A stretch of 64,000 bases of DNA, taken from positions 2,811,501 through 2,875,500 of the forward strand of contig JAFEUB010000909.1 of NCBI GenBank assembly GCA_024529925.1. Reading direction: 5' to 3'. The notes under the pieces are model-generated. The model saw only the letters and a list, made by a program, of their open reading frames with translations. It was not told the DNA's origin and made no database searches. The stretch is from Ophthalmolycus amberensis. Taxonomy: Eukaryota; Chordata; Actinopteri; Perciformes; Zoarcidae. Position 1 is the stretch's first letter, and each line of letters begins with the position of its first letter. Shown here in pieces: positions 35,401 to 47,746 of this stretch. Position numbers and translations under genes: made by a program.

Positions 35401-37338
35401 CTCCCTCGTTTTTAGCTTTTTATCATTTGATGATTTTTATTTTTTTTTATTGTCACAGAATGGATTTTAAGGTTTAACTGATTTTGTAGCAATTGATTAC
35501 AATCAAACGAGGCCGACTTGTTCCCGACGAGCCGTCGCCCCGTGTTCAGAGACTACACTGTATCCCTCCTCTCCGACCACTGAGGACAAGCTCAACAATG
35601 TACGGTAGTTTAAAGCATTTCAATGCAGGAAGGAGATGCGTGAGGAACACAAATCTACTTCCTCTCTGTTCTCTCGGAGCATCTGTCAAGGGATCGGCTG
35701 CTTGTGTATTTAGCAGATGATAAACTCAATATCTGTGGAGGAACAACAGAAGAAGCTTATCCCCATATACTGTCGCTGAATTGCACGTTGCTCAATCACA
35801 AAATTGTATGAAATTGCCAATGGATAATTCTGTAACTTTATTTTTGTATTTGTGTCATCGATTGTGCACTTACAGGATCTTTTTTTGTTTTGTTTTTAAT
35901 AGTTAATACCAATTCCATCCGGGTAGTTTCTCTCTGTAGTTGCCCTGAAGGGATTCAGCTATAACAGCCTCTTTGGTAGGGACCTCTTCCCCTTATGGTG
36001 CTTTTAGACTAGTCCCATTTTTTTTTTTCAACAAGTCCATGTAATCATCATAGGTGAATGGAGGGGGAATTGTTTTAATGCTTTTCATGAACTATCGTTA
36101 CTTATGTGAAACACACCTACACAACCAACTGAACTTGACACACACTCGAATCGACTTTGTCACCTCTTAGTTCCACACAGGAGATGCATTATGGGCCACA
36201 AGTAATCAAAAGGAAGTGTTTACAGGGAAGGCTGTCAGACTACTTTTTGAAATTGCAGCTCGTCCTATTCTTTTTATAATAAACTCACTTCAGGTAGTTT
36301 ACAAACACTGATACAGGCTTAGAAAAACAATCTTAAGTCTTCCATAGCTTTTCTGTCAGTTTCTGTCAACTGTATTATAAGAAAAAGCAATAACCTTTTT
36401 AAAAAGTGGTGTATTGGGATCATCAAGCCTATTGAAATATTGGCCTGTCATATATCAAACCAACTGAATGTCAGGGAGCCGTTGAATGGAAATAGGACCA
36501 GGATAATTTGATATTGATTTATTTTTTATATATTTTCTGAAACTTTGGACAGGTTGACTTTCCTCTTCAGAAAAAAAAAAATGTATAAATGGAAAAAGGC
36601 GGTGTTGCTTGCTGGTGTTCTAAATGCTCATCAACATCCAGTGGGAGTCAGTAAACGGCAACACAAGAATTGAGCGTGTGGTTCAGTCATCAATCTCAGT
36701 GGCACTGTTCAGAGTTGCACCTCCAGCTGTGTCGAATAATGAAAGGGATTTTGGGCTGTATAGCCACTGTTTGGGAGCGGGCTATCTGTCGTCATGTTGA
36801 GGTTCACTGATCTCCTTTGGCTCCACGGGTGCTGAGACTGTAGTTGTAGTTGTTCAGGTCAAGGGGGACGTTTTCAGTCGAGCTATTGCTCCTTTTTACT
36901 TTTACAACTCCCCTAAACTCTGCACTATAATGTCTCTGGCTCATATGTATTTGGTGGAGAAAAAAGAAGCTTAGAACTCAGGGTATATAGTGTTAAAAGT
37001 GGTCTCATTGGACACACTGCTTATGTCCGTAGTATAATTGTGCGCGTCTCTTCAGGTGGGGAAACAATTCCTCAGTCGGTGGTTCCCAAAACAATCTGCC
37101 TCAAGGTCTCAATGAGCCCATACGTTCCACAGAGCTGAAGCTTGAGGAGCACTGGAGACCGTGAACTGAGCCATGACAGCAGAAATGCCCCAACTCCTGT
37201 TTTGTCCACTCTACACACAACCTCACAACCCAACTGTGAACCTCAGAACTCTACTGTTTTGTACATCTATGAAGTAAATGAAGCTAGCTAGAGCTGACTT
37301 GTATCGATTGCCATTTATGAATTTATTTTATAGCATGA

Positions 37339-37344
37339 AATAAA
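37339..37344 (+). terminator. Poly(A) signal AATAAA, proximal of the terminal pair
   Basis: A canonical hexamer in an AT-rich context near the end of the long zbtb34 3' UTR. It lies about 130 bases before a second hexamer, so alternative cleavage is plausible. Confidence 0.5.
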
Positions 37345-37466
37345 ATATATTTATTCAAATTATATATTTTACTCATAATCATTCTGTGCTGCTTCGTTTT
37401 GGTTTTTAAGCTTGTAAATTGCTTTTTTATTATATAAAAAATGTCAATAGAATAATGCGTTTGTAA

Positions 37467-37472
37467 AATAAA
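37467..37472 (+). terminator. Poly(A) signal AATAAA, probable terminal site of zbtb34
   Basis: A canonical hexamer followed about 20-35 bases later by a T- and GT-rich stretch, which resembles a downstream element. It is the last good plus-strand signal before sequence with no link to the gene. Confidence 0.55.
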
Positions 37473-39399
37473 GACGCTCATTTGGCTCCGATTTGTCTTT
37501 TGTGTTTCTCAAAAATGTATTTATTTACTTATTTATGTACATGTGCATGCAAACTCAAATGAGCCGAAGCAAAGAAGCAAAAAAGGCTGTAAAAGTTCGT
37601 CATTCTGTTTTTGTTAACAAGGCATCCAAAAATATGGTCCAATGTGTTTCTGGCACGCTGTACACATGAATATGTGATGTTTGTGCAGCTGTGGCCCTCC
37701 AGAGGGAGCTAGAGCTTAACACATACACCGTGGAAAGGTTGCTGCTCTTTAGTGCCAGGAGATCTGCAGTTTAATGTAATCGAGAGTATATCTCAGAAGC
37801 AGTTGGCCTTTTATGACTTAAAACATGCTGTTCAATTTCACTATTAACTGTTACAAAAACAAACGGCCTTAAATGATCGGTCACTTGTACATGTTTTGTT
37901 ATGATAATTAGCAACCAGATGTCTGAAAAGACCTTTTCCAATTGTAATTTCTCTTGAGACTTTGATATTTGTTTTTTTGTTGTTTGCTACAAGCAGTGCT
38001 TTTGGAAAATAGCCCGTTCACAAAAGTCCTAGAAGCTAAGTAGTATAATAAAAACTGCTGGATCTACTGCCAGATTTTCTGCCCAATCCTCAGCACTTTT
38101 ATTGCTCCGGTCCCGACTGTTTAAAAAAAAAAAAGAAATGCATTCAAAGGGAGAACTATATTCATAAAATGGCACCGCTGTGCAACAGCCTGCATAGTGT
38201 TACCACTGTCTGTAGGTTTTTCCAAAAAGTAAGACCATCAGGGAGCCAAATGACTAAGAAACCACCAAATTGTGCTTCACTGACATTTTCTTGAAATAGT
38301 TTCCAACTGTTCGTTCAGACTGCATTTTGCAGTTTGTCACCAAGTTTATTGAGAAATATTCCAATGATTAGACTTAAATATCTTGTCAAATATATTGTCA
38401 CATGCTGATCAGTAAACAACATAATACTTGGCAACGTGATGGGAAATAAGCATCACTCTTTGCTGAAAATGGTAATGACATGACGGAATTGTTTCAATTT
38501 AAGCATTATAATCCTAAAATAATAGGCTAAATTGCCCTGTTCCATAGAGTTTGAGAATAAAAAGACCCACAGAATACAAGGCCAGGAAACCTGAGGTTGT
38601 GACATTTCCACAAAGATTATTTAACTGCATTCTATGGTTATGATGTATTGTGGCTCTCTAAAACAAACTTTCAGTTGGACTGGAGTGAGTACGTGATAAA
38701 GCTCTTTCACGCATTTGTTAATACTTTCAGGATTAGATTTGTTGTTGCAGTTTTGCAACTAGGACATGGCTGGTGGGTCCTTCAATTTTGTTGTACTTTG
38801 GCTCAGTCTGTCTCATCAATGCAACCACAAAGTCCTTCTCACACATCTCAAAGTGTCATTTATGCCTTATAGCAAGCAGGTTCTCCTGCATTATTTGAGT
38901 GCTGCTGGACTAAAGTTTCTGTGCTTTAAATCCAAAAATAGTAGCTATATGTTTGTCCATAGCTTACTGTCCCTATAGGATCATTTTGAATTAGATGGAG
39001 CCTTTAAATATGTTATGCTATTCGTCATTATTATGATAGGGCTGCTGTGGAAGCAATTCCTTCATCAAATTGTGTCTGACAAATTAAGAATAATCACAAT
39101 TCACCATATCATATGACAATGGGGCATGATTGGCCTGCTTGGCTGTTAGGCTATGTCTTGTATTTCTCTGCTCCCTGAATGAGGTAATGCTGCCACGTTA
39201 CAGGGGATTTGGGAGTCAGGAGTGCAGCTCGTGACGATGAGGAAAACAGGTGGAGGGTTCCCACCTACGCAAGATGAAAATACAATCCTGTGGTTTTAAA
39301 TGCCCTTATTCGTGGAGGAATTCCTTCTAGGTAAGAAGCCACTGGAAACTGTATCTCAACCAATAAATAGAGTGTTAACAGAGACATTTCAGAAATAAG

Positions 39400-39830
39400 A
39401 GGAGACGGCCCAGCGAGAGTGAGTTTCCTGTCTATGTGTCACGTGGGTATCACCACTGCCACGCCCCTTTAGGAGTCCTACGGCAAGTCCTGAGTATACT
39501 AGCTCCAATGGGAGACGTGAACGTGAACACAGATCATGGCCGATTCTTTTGCCCCGATGCTCATCAAAGTACATATTTTTATCTTCCGAACATTCTGAAA
39601 ATAGAATTGTCATTTTCAGACAGACATATCCGGAGAAAATTAACTTTGCTGGAGACCTTCTGTCTCAGCAAAAGACTGTCGCGAGATCTGTCAACTAACG
39701 TTCGTGAACACCACAGCTAACTCATCTGTGAATGTAGCTGCTTGTTAGCAACGTTAGCTTCTTGTTAGCTAATGTTAGCTTAATGATACTGACCAACTGT
39801 AACGCAAGGTAACTAATGTTAGCTAATGTT
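39400..39830. promoter_or_regulatory. Candidate CpG-containing promoter-like island
   Basis: CpGs and GC-rich words stand out from AT-rich flanks. An E-box CACGTG lies near 39439, a CC-rich CCACGCCCCTTT near 39459, a TCGCGAGAT motif near 39679, and GTTAGC/GCTAAT words cluster at 39740-39830. The associated gene, if any, is unknown; ralgps1 would be the expected plus-strand neighbour by mammalian synteny. Confidence 0.35.
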
Positions 39831-39864
39831 AAGTTATAGTGAAGTAGTGAAGATAACTGCTAAA

Positions 39865-40692
39865 AAAGTAATTAAAATGCCATATACTATGTTATTAAAA
39901 TATAACGTTATATAAAATGCCATATTATAGTATGTTACAAAAAATGTCTTCGTATCATAGTATAGTATGTCATGAAAAACGAATAAATTGTCACAAAAAA
40001 GTAATGCCATAGTTTAGTATCCCATACAAAATGTCATAAAAAACATAGTATAATTATGCCATACAAAATACTATAGTATATCATACACATTTTCATAGAA
40101 TAGTATGCCAAAGCAATGCAACATTTAAAAGTATAGTCTTTTTCGAAAAATAAGACGCTTTGTTGGGCCTCACTGTTGAGCTTTCTGTTGTTTTATTGCC
40201 TTGCTTTTGCTGCTTTGTCTGTCGAAGCACTTTGTAAACTCTGTTTTTAAAAGTGTTGTAAAAGTTTTTACAAAGTTATTATAGAATACCAAGCCATAAA
40301 ATGTCATGAAAAAGTCATAGTAAAGTCTGGCATACAAATGTCATAATATAGTATGCCATAAAAATGTTGTAAAAAATATAAATAGTATAGTCTGTCATGG
40401 AATGAAAAGACAACGCAATGAAATAGCATGAACAAGACGTAGTATAGTCAGTTAAAAAAGTCACACTATAGTATGTCATGTGTAAAAATAACAGATACCA
40501 TGCCATGAAAATAGCATAAAAAAGTAATTGTATAGTATGGCAAATAAAATGGCATAATATAGTTTGCCATAAAAAATGTCTTATTGTTTGCCATAAAAAT
40601 GCCATCAAATGCACCAGTACAATATGTAATCAAAATGTCATAGTATAGTGTGTCATAAAACAATGTAATTTAAATACTATAGTATAGTATGC
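39865..40692 (+). repeat. Degenerate satellite arm, ATAGTATAGTATGCCATAAAA type
   Basis: Many diverged copies of a short AT-rich unit combining TAGTATAGTATG, GCCATAAAA / GTCATAAAA and AAATGTCATAG. Spacing is irregular at about 20-45 bases. It is interrupted near 40150-40285 by a retroelement-like tail. Confidence 0.8.
40150..40285 (+). mobile_element. Retroelement 3'-end-like fragment inside the satellite arm
   Basis: TTGTTTTATTGCCTTGC is followed by GAAGCACTTTGTAAACTCTG, TTTTTAAAAGTGTTGTAAAA and AAAGTTATTAT. This word order matches the 3' tails of common fish LINE/SINE families (GCACTTTGTAACTCTG ... AAAGTGCTATA ... AAAGTTATTAT). Confidence 0.55.
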
Positions 40693-41760
40693 TTGTTGTT
40701 GTAATTATTACAGTAGTAGTCGTATGCATGTATGTATTTAAATCTTATGACGTCCTTCTCTTCTTTTTCCCCCAGATGAATGCAGAGTTTCCGTACCAAA
40801 CCTGAGGATGTCCGAGTTTGTGGTTTTGTGTTCCATAACCACGCTGCCCGTCTGTCCCTCCAGGAGATGCAGACTCATACTCCCGTGGTGTTTCTCTGGA
40901 CACTGGTGTTCTCACATCAGGGAGGATCTGAACCCAGCCCTGGTGCCTTTCAAACCGAGCTCTAACCAACAATGCCGCAACACCCATAGAACTATTCTCT
41001 TCATGTATTTCGCGTGTTGGATCACTTCCACCCAACTCTCAATCACTCAGCACCGGAAAAACTATTAATTTGCCACAACCTTTCAGCATGACAGATTCGT
41101 CTGCACATTGCAGATATAAAAATCCTTCTGGAGAAGCCCACTGGTTTTTCCCTAAACAGAGCTGGGTTATGGTCCTTTCACCTCATGTTTTTAATAATTA
41201 TATGTATATGATAATGTATTGAACAAATTTACATCCTCAAAACTCTAGAGTAAGAAGACATTTCAGTATATAGTTTTTAAAGATAATTAGTTGTCCTCAT
41301 TTTCTCTCCAAACAACTAATTCATACAAAATCCAACAAAAATACAGACATCCAATTAATGTTTCTAACTTTATAAAATCAACACTGTAGTGTTACACCAT
41401 GAAATGAAAGGGACCAATGCATTGAACAAAGCCAACCATTTCAATTAGAAATATGTTTATAGACTTTAACATCAAATTAATGACTTTTGGAACATTTTCA
41501 GTACTTGAAGTGAAGGAACTCCATCGTCCATTTTAGTCCGGATCGAAGCACTTCTCTGGTTAGTGAAGAAAAGGACAAAATAAGAATTTGCATCACATTC
41601 ATGTGAGCCTACGACTACAACAGTTAAAACAACATGGGTTCACAAAGCATTGAGATCCAGCATATTATTCAGGACATAAGGAAAATATATATATATATGT
41701 TCTGGCATATATATACTACACAGTCTACTACTGCTGTGGCCTTTATTTCACTTTTTTTGG

Positions 41761-42570
41761 TCATGCTAACTTTTTATGACATACTATACTATACTATGAC
41801 CATTTTAATGACTTTTTTCGACATTCTTTCCTATGACTTTTGTTCGACATGCTTTGACTTTCATGGCTTTTTCCGACATATCCTATGACTTTCACCTTAT
41901 TTTTGGACATACTTTACTATGACTTCATTCATTCATTTTCGACATTCTATCCTCTGACTTTTTTTCATGCCTTTTTTTGGCATACGACGCTGACTTTTTT
42001 TAAAACTTTGTTTCGACATTCTATACTTTGACTTTTAATTCAATTTGTCAACATCCTACACTATGACTCTTTTAAAACATACTATACTATAACTTTTTTT
42101 CGCGATACTACATAATATGCTATAACTTGTTATGACTTTTTTCGACATACTATGCTATGACCTTTTTTTTAAAACTATGACTTTTTGGTGACGTATTTGA
42201 CTTTTTCATGACATATTGACGACGACATTCTTCAACTTTCTTCTTTGACTTTTTTGTGACTTTTTATGACATCCTACTATGAATTTTTGGGGAGAGTTTC
42301 GAGATACTATAACATGACTTTTTTCGCCAAACTACACTGACTTTTATGATTTTTGTCGACATATTATACTATGACTTTTTCATGGCACATGCAAGTATGA
42401 CTTTTTTTCACATACTTTTTTTACCATGATTATTTTAAGACTTTTTTTTGGCATACTATACTATGACTCTTTCATGACTATATTTAACATACTATATTAT
42501 TAAGAGTATTTTATGATATTTTTAACATACGATTCTATGACTTTTTTGGTGACAACTTCAACATACTAGG
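41761..42570 (-). repeat. Degenerate satellite arm, reverse orientation
   Basis: The same family as the arm at 39865-40692 but reverse complemented: TTTTATGACATACTATACTA, TATGACTTTTTTCGACAT and CATACTATACTATGACTTTT recur through about 800 bases. Confidence 0.8.
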
Positions 42571-42705
42571 CGATGTAATCGTGCTGTTGACTCCAAAAGT
42601 TTGGCTGTAACGTGATCTAGAGTCCAGCAGGCCGCGGTCTGCCCGCAGTAGACTACCACAGACTGTGGCAGACGATCGGGTGTAAGCCCCGCGGAAGATC
42701 CTACC

Positions 42706-42816
42706 GTGGCCCTGAGGGTCAAAACTAAACAATTTTAGAAAACACAATGACATTTCACATTGTGAAATGTTTTTTTTTCGCGTGAAATGTCATTGTATTT
42801 TGACTCTCAGGGCCAC
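42706..42816. mobile_element. Palindromic (fold-back) MITE-like element
   Basis: The left arm GTGGCCCTGAGGGTCAAAA and then ACAATGACATTTCAC are mirrored by GTGAAATGTCATTGT and TTTTGACTCTCAGGGCCAC. About 25 bases separate the inner arms, and the left arm carries a 20-base insertion. No coding capacity. Confidence 0.8.
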
Positions 42817-42961
42817 CATACTTGTTGACTTGTTTATAGAACTCAATATTCACTAATATTGAAAGTGTCACGTGCACATGTCCAAATGGCACCAAAGTCA
42901 ACACTGTACACCCTTGGGTCAGTCACCATGAACATTCTTGTCATATCCAAAAGACGTCCCC

Positions 42962-42981
42962 ACAGACAGACAGACAGACAG
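42962..42981. repeat. (ACAG)n microsatellite
   Basis: Five consecutive ACAG units. Confidence 0.9.
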
Positions 42982-45900
42982 AGAATCGTCTCTTTATAGT
43001 TAGCGTTAGATGCTGCTATTTGAGCAAATTCTTAGCAATTATTAGCATAGAGTATGGTGACAAATTAAATCTGTATTTTCCGAAGTGAATTACCTTCAAC
43101 ATTTAAAATGACATGCACTCACCTGGATGAGGAAAACGCTGAGTTGGCATGACATTTTACCAACCACAACCAACAAGAAGAGGAACATCTGTCAGATTCT
43201 TTTCTTAATATAAGCCTTTTCATGTTGTTCATATTTTCCTTTATTAAAGCTGAGTCAATCGTTTGTATTGGAGTTGATCAATGCTCCATGAGTAATTCTG
43301 ACTCCCAGGCGAGTAGCCTGATGATTTAGAGGCTCTTGGTGTCCGGCTGTCTCTGTGTCGAGCTGTTAGCTTGTTTCTTATGACGATGAAGTTTATATGT
43401 GAGACTTCGTGTCTGTGTTGATACAGAGAGCTGAGGGATGGAAATGCAGAGAGTTCTTAAAGGTCACAGGCTAAGATTTTTGTCTAAGAGTAGGGATACC
43501 TCGCTAACAAAGTTTTGTGGACGAAGTGGAATACTGGAAGAGCCACAGTAATACTTTACAAAATTAAACTTTCCGTTGTACTAAGGAAAAATTCCTCTGG
43601 TCCATCCTTTAGAGATTTCCTGCAAGTTCCCTGCAGAGTACTCACAGACGGTTTGGAAGAACATGAAACAATGGTCATGGCATGTGGCCGTACAGTTACA
43701 AATAAATCTGCACGTCTCCACAGTTGGAAATCTGTTCAAATGCTGAGCTTTTGGAAAACGGATAATAGTTCCACTATGTAAGTAATAAACAATGAAGTGA
43801 CTCTTCTCCCAAAGAGAAGCCTCACCACATTATGATGTGTTTCTATTTTTAAGCATCTCTTAATAACTCCCACATGCATCACAATAACTTTACAGCAATA
43901 ATGGGGAGTCATTTGAATAAATCACTTGGGAAAAGATGTTGGTCACCGTTTATTGTGCAACGTTTAGTTGAATCTCACCATTTAGTTTTCCACAGTGTTT
44001 AGAGTTGTGTTTTTGCTGACTTGCAGTGTGAGTGTGACAATGATAGGTTATCACCTCAGTGGAATGTCAAGATGTGACAGAGACAGAGAAGGGATCCACT
44101 GAAATGATTGCAGTGGCACATCAGTATGTCTTCAGCCTGCGGTTAGTTATGACATAACGATGCACGTGATCCCATTGGAGAAGGGAATGGAGAGAGGAAA
44201 AAGAGATGACAGAGATCGATGTGTGTTCTCTTTGCAGACAGATCATGGTTACTGTCAGAGTGACACGTGTTTCCTTACAAGGGGAGGGATTCTGTTTAAA
44301 AATTAGTGTTAGTATTACCATTTAATTTGATTTCAAAGATGTATTGGCAACATGCATGAAAAGTTTGCAGCATGACCGTGGTTCATAACCACTAGAAAAT
44401 TGGAAAAGAATACAGTGGAAAAGCCACCTCCCCCACACAGCCCTTATAGTACTAGATATGTAACAGATCCTGAACACAAGCCCTGACCTTGATTGGGGTA
44501 GATTACCCCAGTTAATTTATCATATTTGGTTTTAAAATAATTAACAATACATTATAAGCTATGTGGCATGTGTAGTCTCTTTAGGGATGACTGCATTTGG
44601 TTCTAGTAAAAGCATGAAATGTGCGCGGTTAAAGTCCCCAGTGAATCATTGGTGCGGCGGTTTCTCCTGTGTGACTACGTTTACTCAAAAGGTGGAGTGA
44701 AAACGATTCGTGGGAGCACAGGAAAATAAAAATGGTTCCATTAAAAGTACAAGGACATGGACTTTTACAGATGTGAATCAACAATACAGGCCAGTTTGAA
44801 GGTTCAGGTTTGAAGGCCCAGGAAATGCGGTTTTTTTTGTGCTGAGTGAGCGATGTGTCAGCGCATGGTTTTCCATGTTGGTTGAGGAGTGGGGGCTGCA
44901 CAGGCCACCCTTACTGTAGGTTTTCCATCGTGGTGAGTCCTCAGACGTACACGGCATCCAAGGAGTCTGTCGTCTCTGTTTATGGAGACGATGACACACA
45001 GTCCTCTGTTTTACCACAAGAAGGTTAATTCACAAAGCAGGCGTGAGCCGGTTTTAAGATGTAATTGCTGCAAAATAAGTGTTGACCAATATCTGACAGA
45101 AGACAGAAGATCAATATAATGTGCATTCACTGTCCCATCCATCTTTAGTAAAAACACAGCTGACAAGAGTGACAATGATGAATGTCTTACTTTGTCCCAT
45201 CCAAAGCCTCTTTGTTATGGGGAAGAAAGCTTTTTAGCTTTTGACTCATGTGCCAGTTCTAGCAGCCAGTGTTTGTAGATTTAATGTAGGACAAGTGTTT
45301 TAGCTACCATCACATAAGCATCCATCTTTACTTTGGCAGCACATAATGCTAATATGGTGAGTTAGTTTTTATGCGGAGCGAGGGCGTTTAAATACACATA
45401 CGTCATGGTTTGCTCTGTTTATAAATGGTCTCTTCAGACAGTCTCAGATTGTCTCTGAAGTTGTCAGTCACAGGAATTTATACTAAATTGATTTCAAATG
45501 CTTTCTAAACTTTCTAAAACCTGCTCTCTTCAAGCATGGTCACAAACTATGACATTAATGGAGCTTGGTTCATTGCAGTGTAAGGTCACTTTTGCTTAAT
45601 TTTCCAGCTGTCTGTGGAAATCCCATTGACACACAATAAAATAAAAGGTGCTTTCTGCTGTCAGTGGAGGGGACTGCTGGATGCATTAGTTTTACAAGCC
45701 TGTCACATTTCATTTGTCATTCCCTGGTGTACTGACTCTATGCGCTAACACCGGGCCTGATGGTGTTAAGACAACATGATTTTATGCAACCAGTTCTCTC
45801 AACATGGTGTTTGTGACAGGAGACACACTTAATGTAGTTATTCATAATGGCATGTTAATTGTTACTCTACCGTACAAAAATAATTTAATTCTGTTTCTTT

Positions 45901-46614
45901 TTTGTTTCATTGCGAATGAATAGAACAAATGAAGGTGTTGCTCAATAGAACATAATTAAAACCACATTTGCTAAAAGCTGTTACCGCATGGTGGAGGCAT
46001 GCCCTGTAAGCTCTATGCTTTCCATAATATTCACAGTACTCCAAGTACTCCAATTAAAATTCATACAGATAATTTATATCCAATTATTTTATGTATTTTA
46101 CACAACACTACATTTTCCAGTTTGCCTGTTAAAGTTGAAAGTATATCCTTCTTTTAATCAACCAAAGAATAATATACAATGTAGCTTATTATGGGTTTAT
46201 ACCCTATAAGCTTTCCTCTGGCATGCTTCGATATATTGAAGGACATGTAGGCTTTATGGGGATTAACCAAAACAAGATGAGCATTAAAATGATGCAATGA
46301 GGAGATTACCTTCCTGCATTTGACTGTGCATGTCAAATAATTCATAGAAAAGCAAGTGGCTCTGCATGCTAAGTGATAATATTAACAGCTAATAAAGCAG
46401 TTTCCCCACAGTGACAATTAAGTGCACGGATCACAATAGTAGTGGCTCAGTAGGGTGCTAAACCTTTATAGAAAATGGAAAATCATAAGTCTTAAGTCAT
46501 GAAAATTTGTATGAACATGAATACAATTGTATGAATGTGTATGACTATTGTCATTAAAGTACTGCCTAACTATACAATGTATTTTTCTTTATACCAATAG
46601 ATGCTAAAAAAGAG

Positions 46615-47546
46615 AAAAACACAAGCTGTACATATTTTATTGCAATGTAATAAGGTTTTAATACATTATATTACAAATATCTTTTATGTACAAACGCAAT
46701 GTGTTGGATATATTGACATCAACAAACCACTCAATTTATACAGTAAATACAGTGCTTGATTCATACAAGCAAATTCGTGGATACCTGTTCAAGCAATTCA
46801 AGATTTCAAAACAAGTTTTATTGAGAAAAAAAAAAAGCAGGAGTAGAGTGTAGCTCCTCAAATGTTGATTTTGGTCTTAGATCTATTATATGTTGAATAA
46901 GCAGACTGTTTATAACTTCAGGTATTGCGATTAACAGTTGTGCTTTTCTGTTAGAAAAGAACACGGCACTGTTTTTCAATAGTATATTTTGTTGTAATTA
47001 ATAAAACTGGCCAGAATATCAACCCTGTAATACAAGTCAATAAATGTTACTGTTAAATTACCCATTTGGAAAATGTACTTAGAATGAAATTAAAAGTCAC
47101 CGGATACGTTTCCTGTGTCAACCTCATTTGCTTGTTATTGCAAAAACAACTTTACATACGTACTACATATATATAGGGCTTTATTCTCTAATGTCACATT
47201 AGGTTCTCACTCAGCCCAAATGAGAGCACTGCCAACTAAACAGGTATTTGTTTGATCAAAGACAGTGTAGTTAAAACAACTCCTGAGCAATCAGAACATG
47301 TCTTCACTGAATCATAATGTAAAAGGGAAAAAGGTACAGACAACTGTATAACGGCGCACAAAGTGCAGGAGGTACCGGTATATCAGCTCATTTTGATATT
47401 GCACTTTTAACATCCTCTGTCTCTCTGTCATCCGGCTTGGTGTGGTGCCACTTAAAGAAGAAAATGAAGACGAAAGATTGCATGGGTTTTAGGAGCGGTC
47501 AAGGTTTGTGTTTAGTTAAGAGTTACAGTATGCGTTCCTTGGATGC
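46615..47546 (-). other. angptl2: angptl2 3' UTR
   Basis: AT-rich, non-coding sequence after the TAA. On the minus strand an AATAAA lies at the complement of 46636-46641, giving a 3' UTR of about 0.9 kb. A second AATAAA near 46816 could produce a shorter form. The distal end is inferred from the hexamer alone. Confidence 0.5.
46636..46641 (-). terminator. Poly(A) signal (AATAAA on minus strand) for angptl2
   Basis: The plus strand reads TTTATT inside CATATTTTATTGCAA. It is the furthest clear minus-strand hexamer still in an AT-rich UTR-like context. Confidence 0.4.
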
Positions 47547-47746
47547 TTAGTGGAAGGTGTTTGGGTTGGGACGGATCATCAAGGACACTTTCTTAAGCGA
47601 ATAGGCTCCTCCCCTGAACTCAGCCCAGTAGACTCCATCTTGGTAGCGGCTGCGGTAGTGTCCTCCTCTGTACCAAACTCCATTCAAATTTGAGTGGGCA
47701 CAAGAGTTGTACCACCAGCCTCCCTTCTGGTAGTGGGCACAATTGC
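47547..47746 (-). CDS. angptl2: angptl2 coding exon 4 (C-terminal fibrinogen-like segment and stop)
   Basis: The acceptor TTTCTAG precedes GCAATTGTGCCC, giving NCAHYQKGGWWYNSCAHSN with the conserved disulfide cysteines. It ends at MIRPNPNTFH and TAA (minus-strand complement of 47547-47549). Confidence 0.94.

Larger units (their letters stand above)
32450..37490 (+). other. zbtb34: Long 3' UTR of zbtb34
   Basis: About 5 kb follow the TAG stop without another recognisable gene. AATAAA hexamers lie at 37339-37344 and 37467-37472; the second is followed by a T/GT-rich stretch at about 37490-37510, as expected downstream of a cleavage site. A very long 3' UTR is also known for mammalian ZBTB34. 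ORFs inside it are short and show no recognisable protein. The extent is inferred; earlier poly(A) sites may also be used. Confidence 0.6.
37491..46614. other. Non-coding interval between zbtb34 and angptl2
   Basis: No recognisable gene. Contains a promoter-like island at 39.4-39.8 kb, satellite-like arms at 39.9-40.7 and 41.8-42.6 kb, a retroelement-like tail near 40.2 kb, a palindrome at 42.7 kb and an (ACAG)n run at 42.96 kb. The 43.0-46.6 kb part is plain AT-rich sequence in which I see nothing specific. Confidence 0.5.

Noticed and set aside
40741..41000. tRNA-derived SINE on the minus strand (TTGGTTAGAGCTCGG ... GGGTTCAGATCC)
   Set aside because: There is some resemblance to A- and B-box words, but the B box has a mismatch or insertion, no tRNA fold is apparent and there is no tail. 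Too weak to call.
43515..43781. 88-aa plus-strand ORF starting MWTKWNTGRATV
   Set aside because: Base composition and codon use are like the flanks; no domain and no splice or promoter context.
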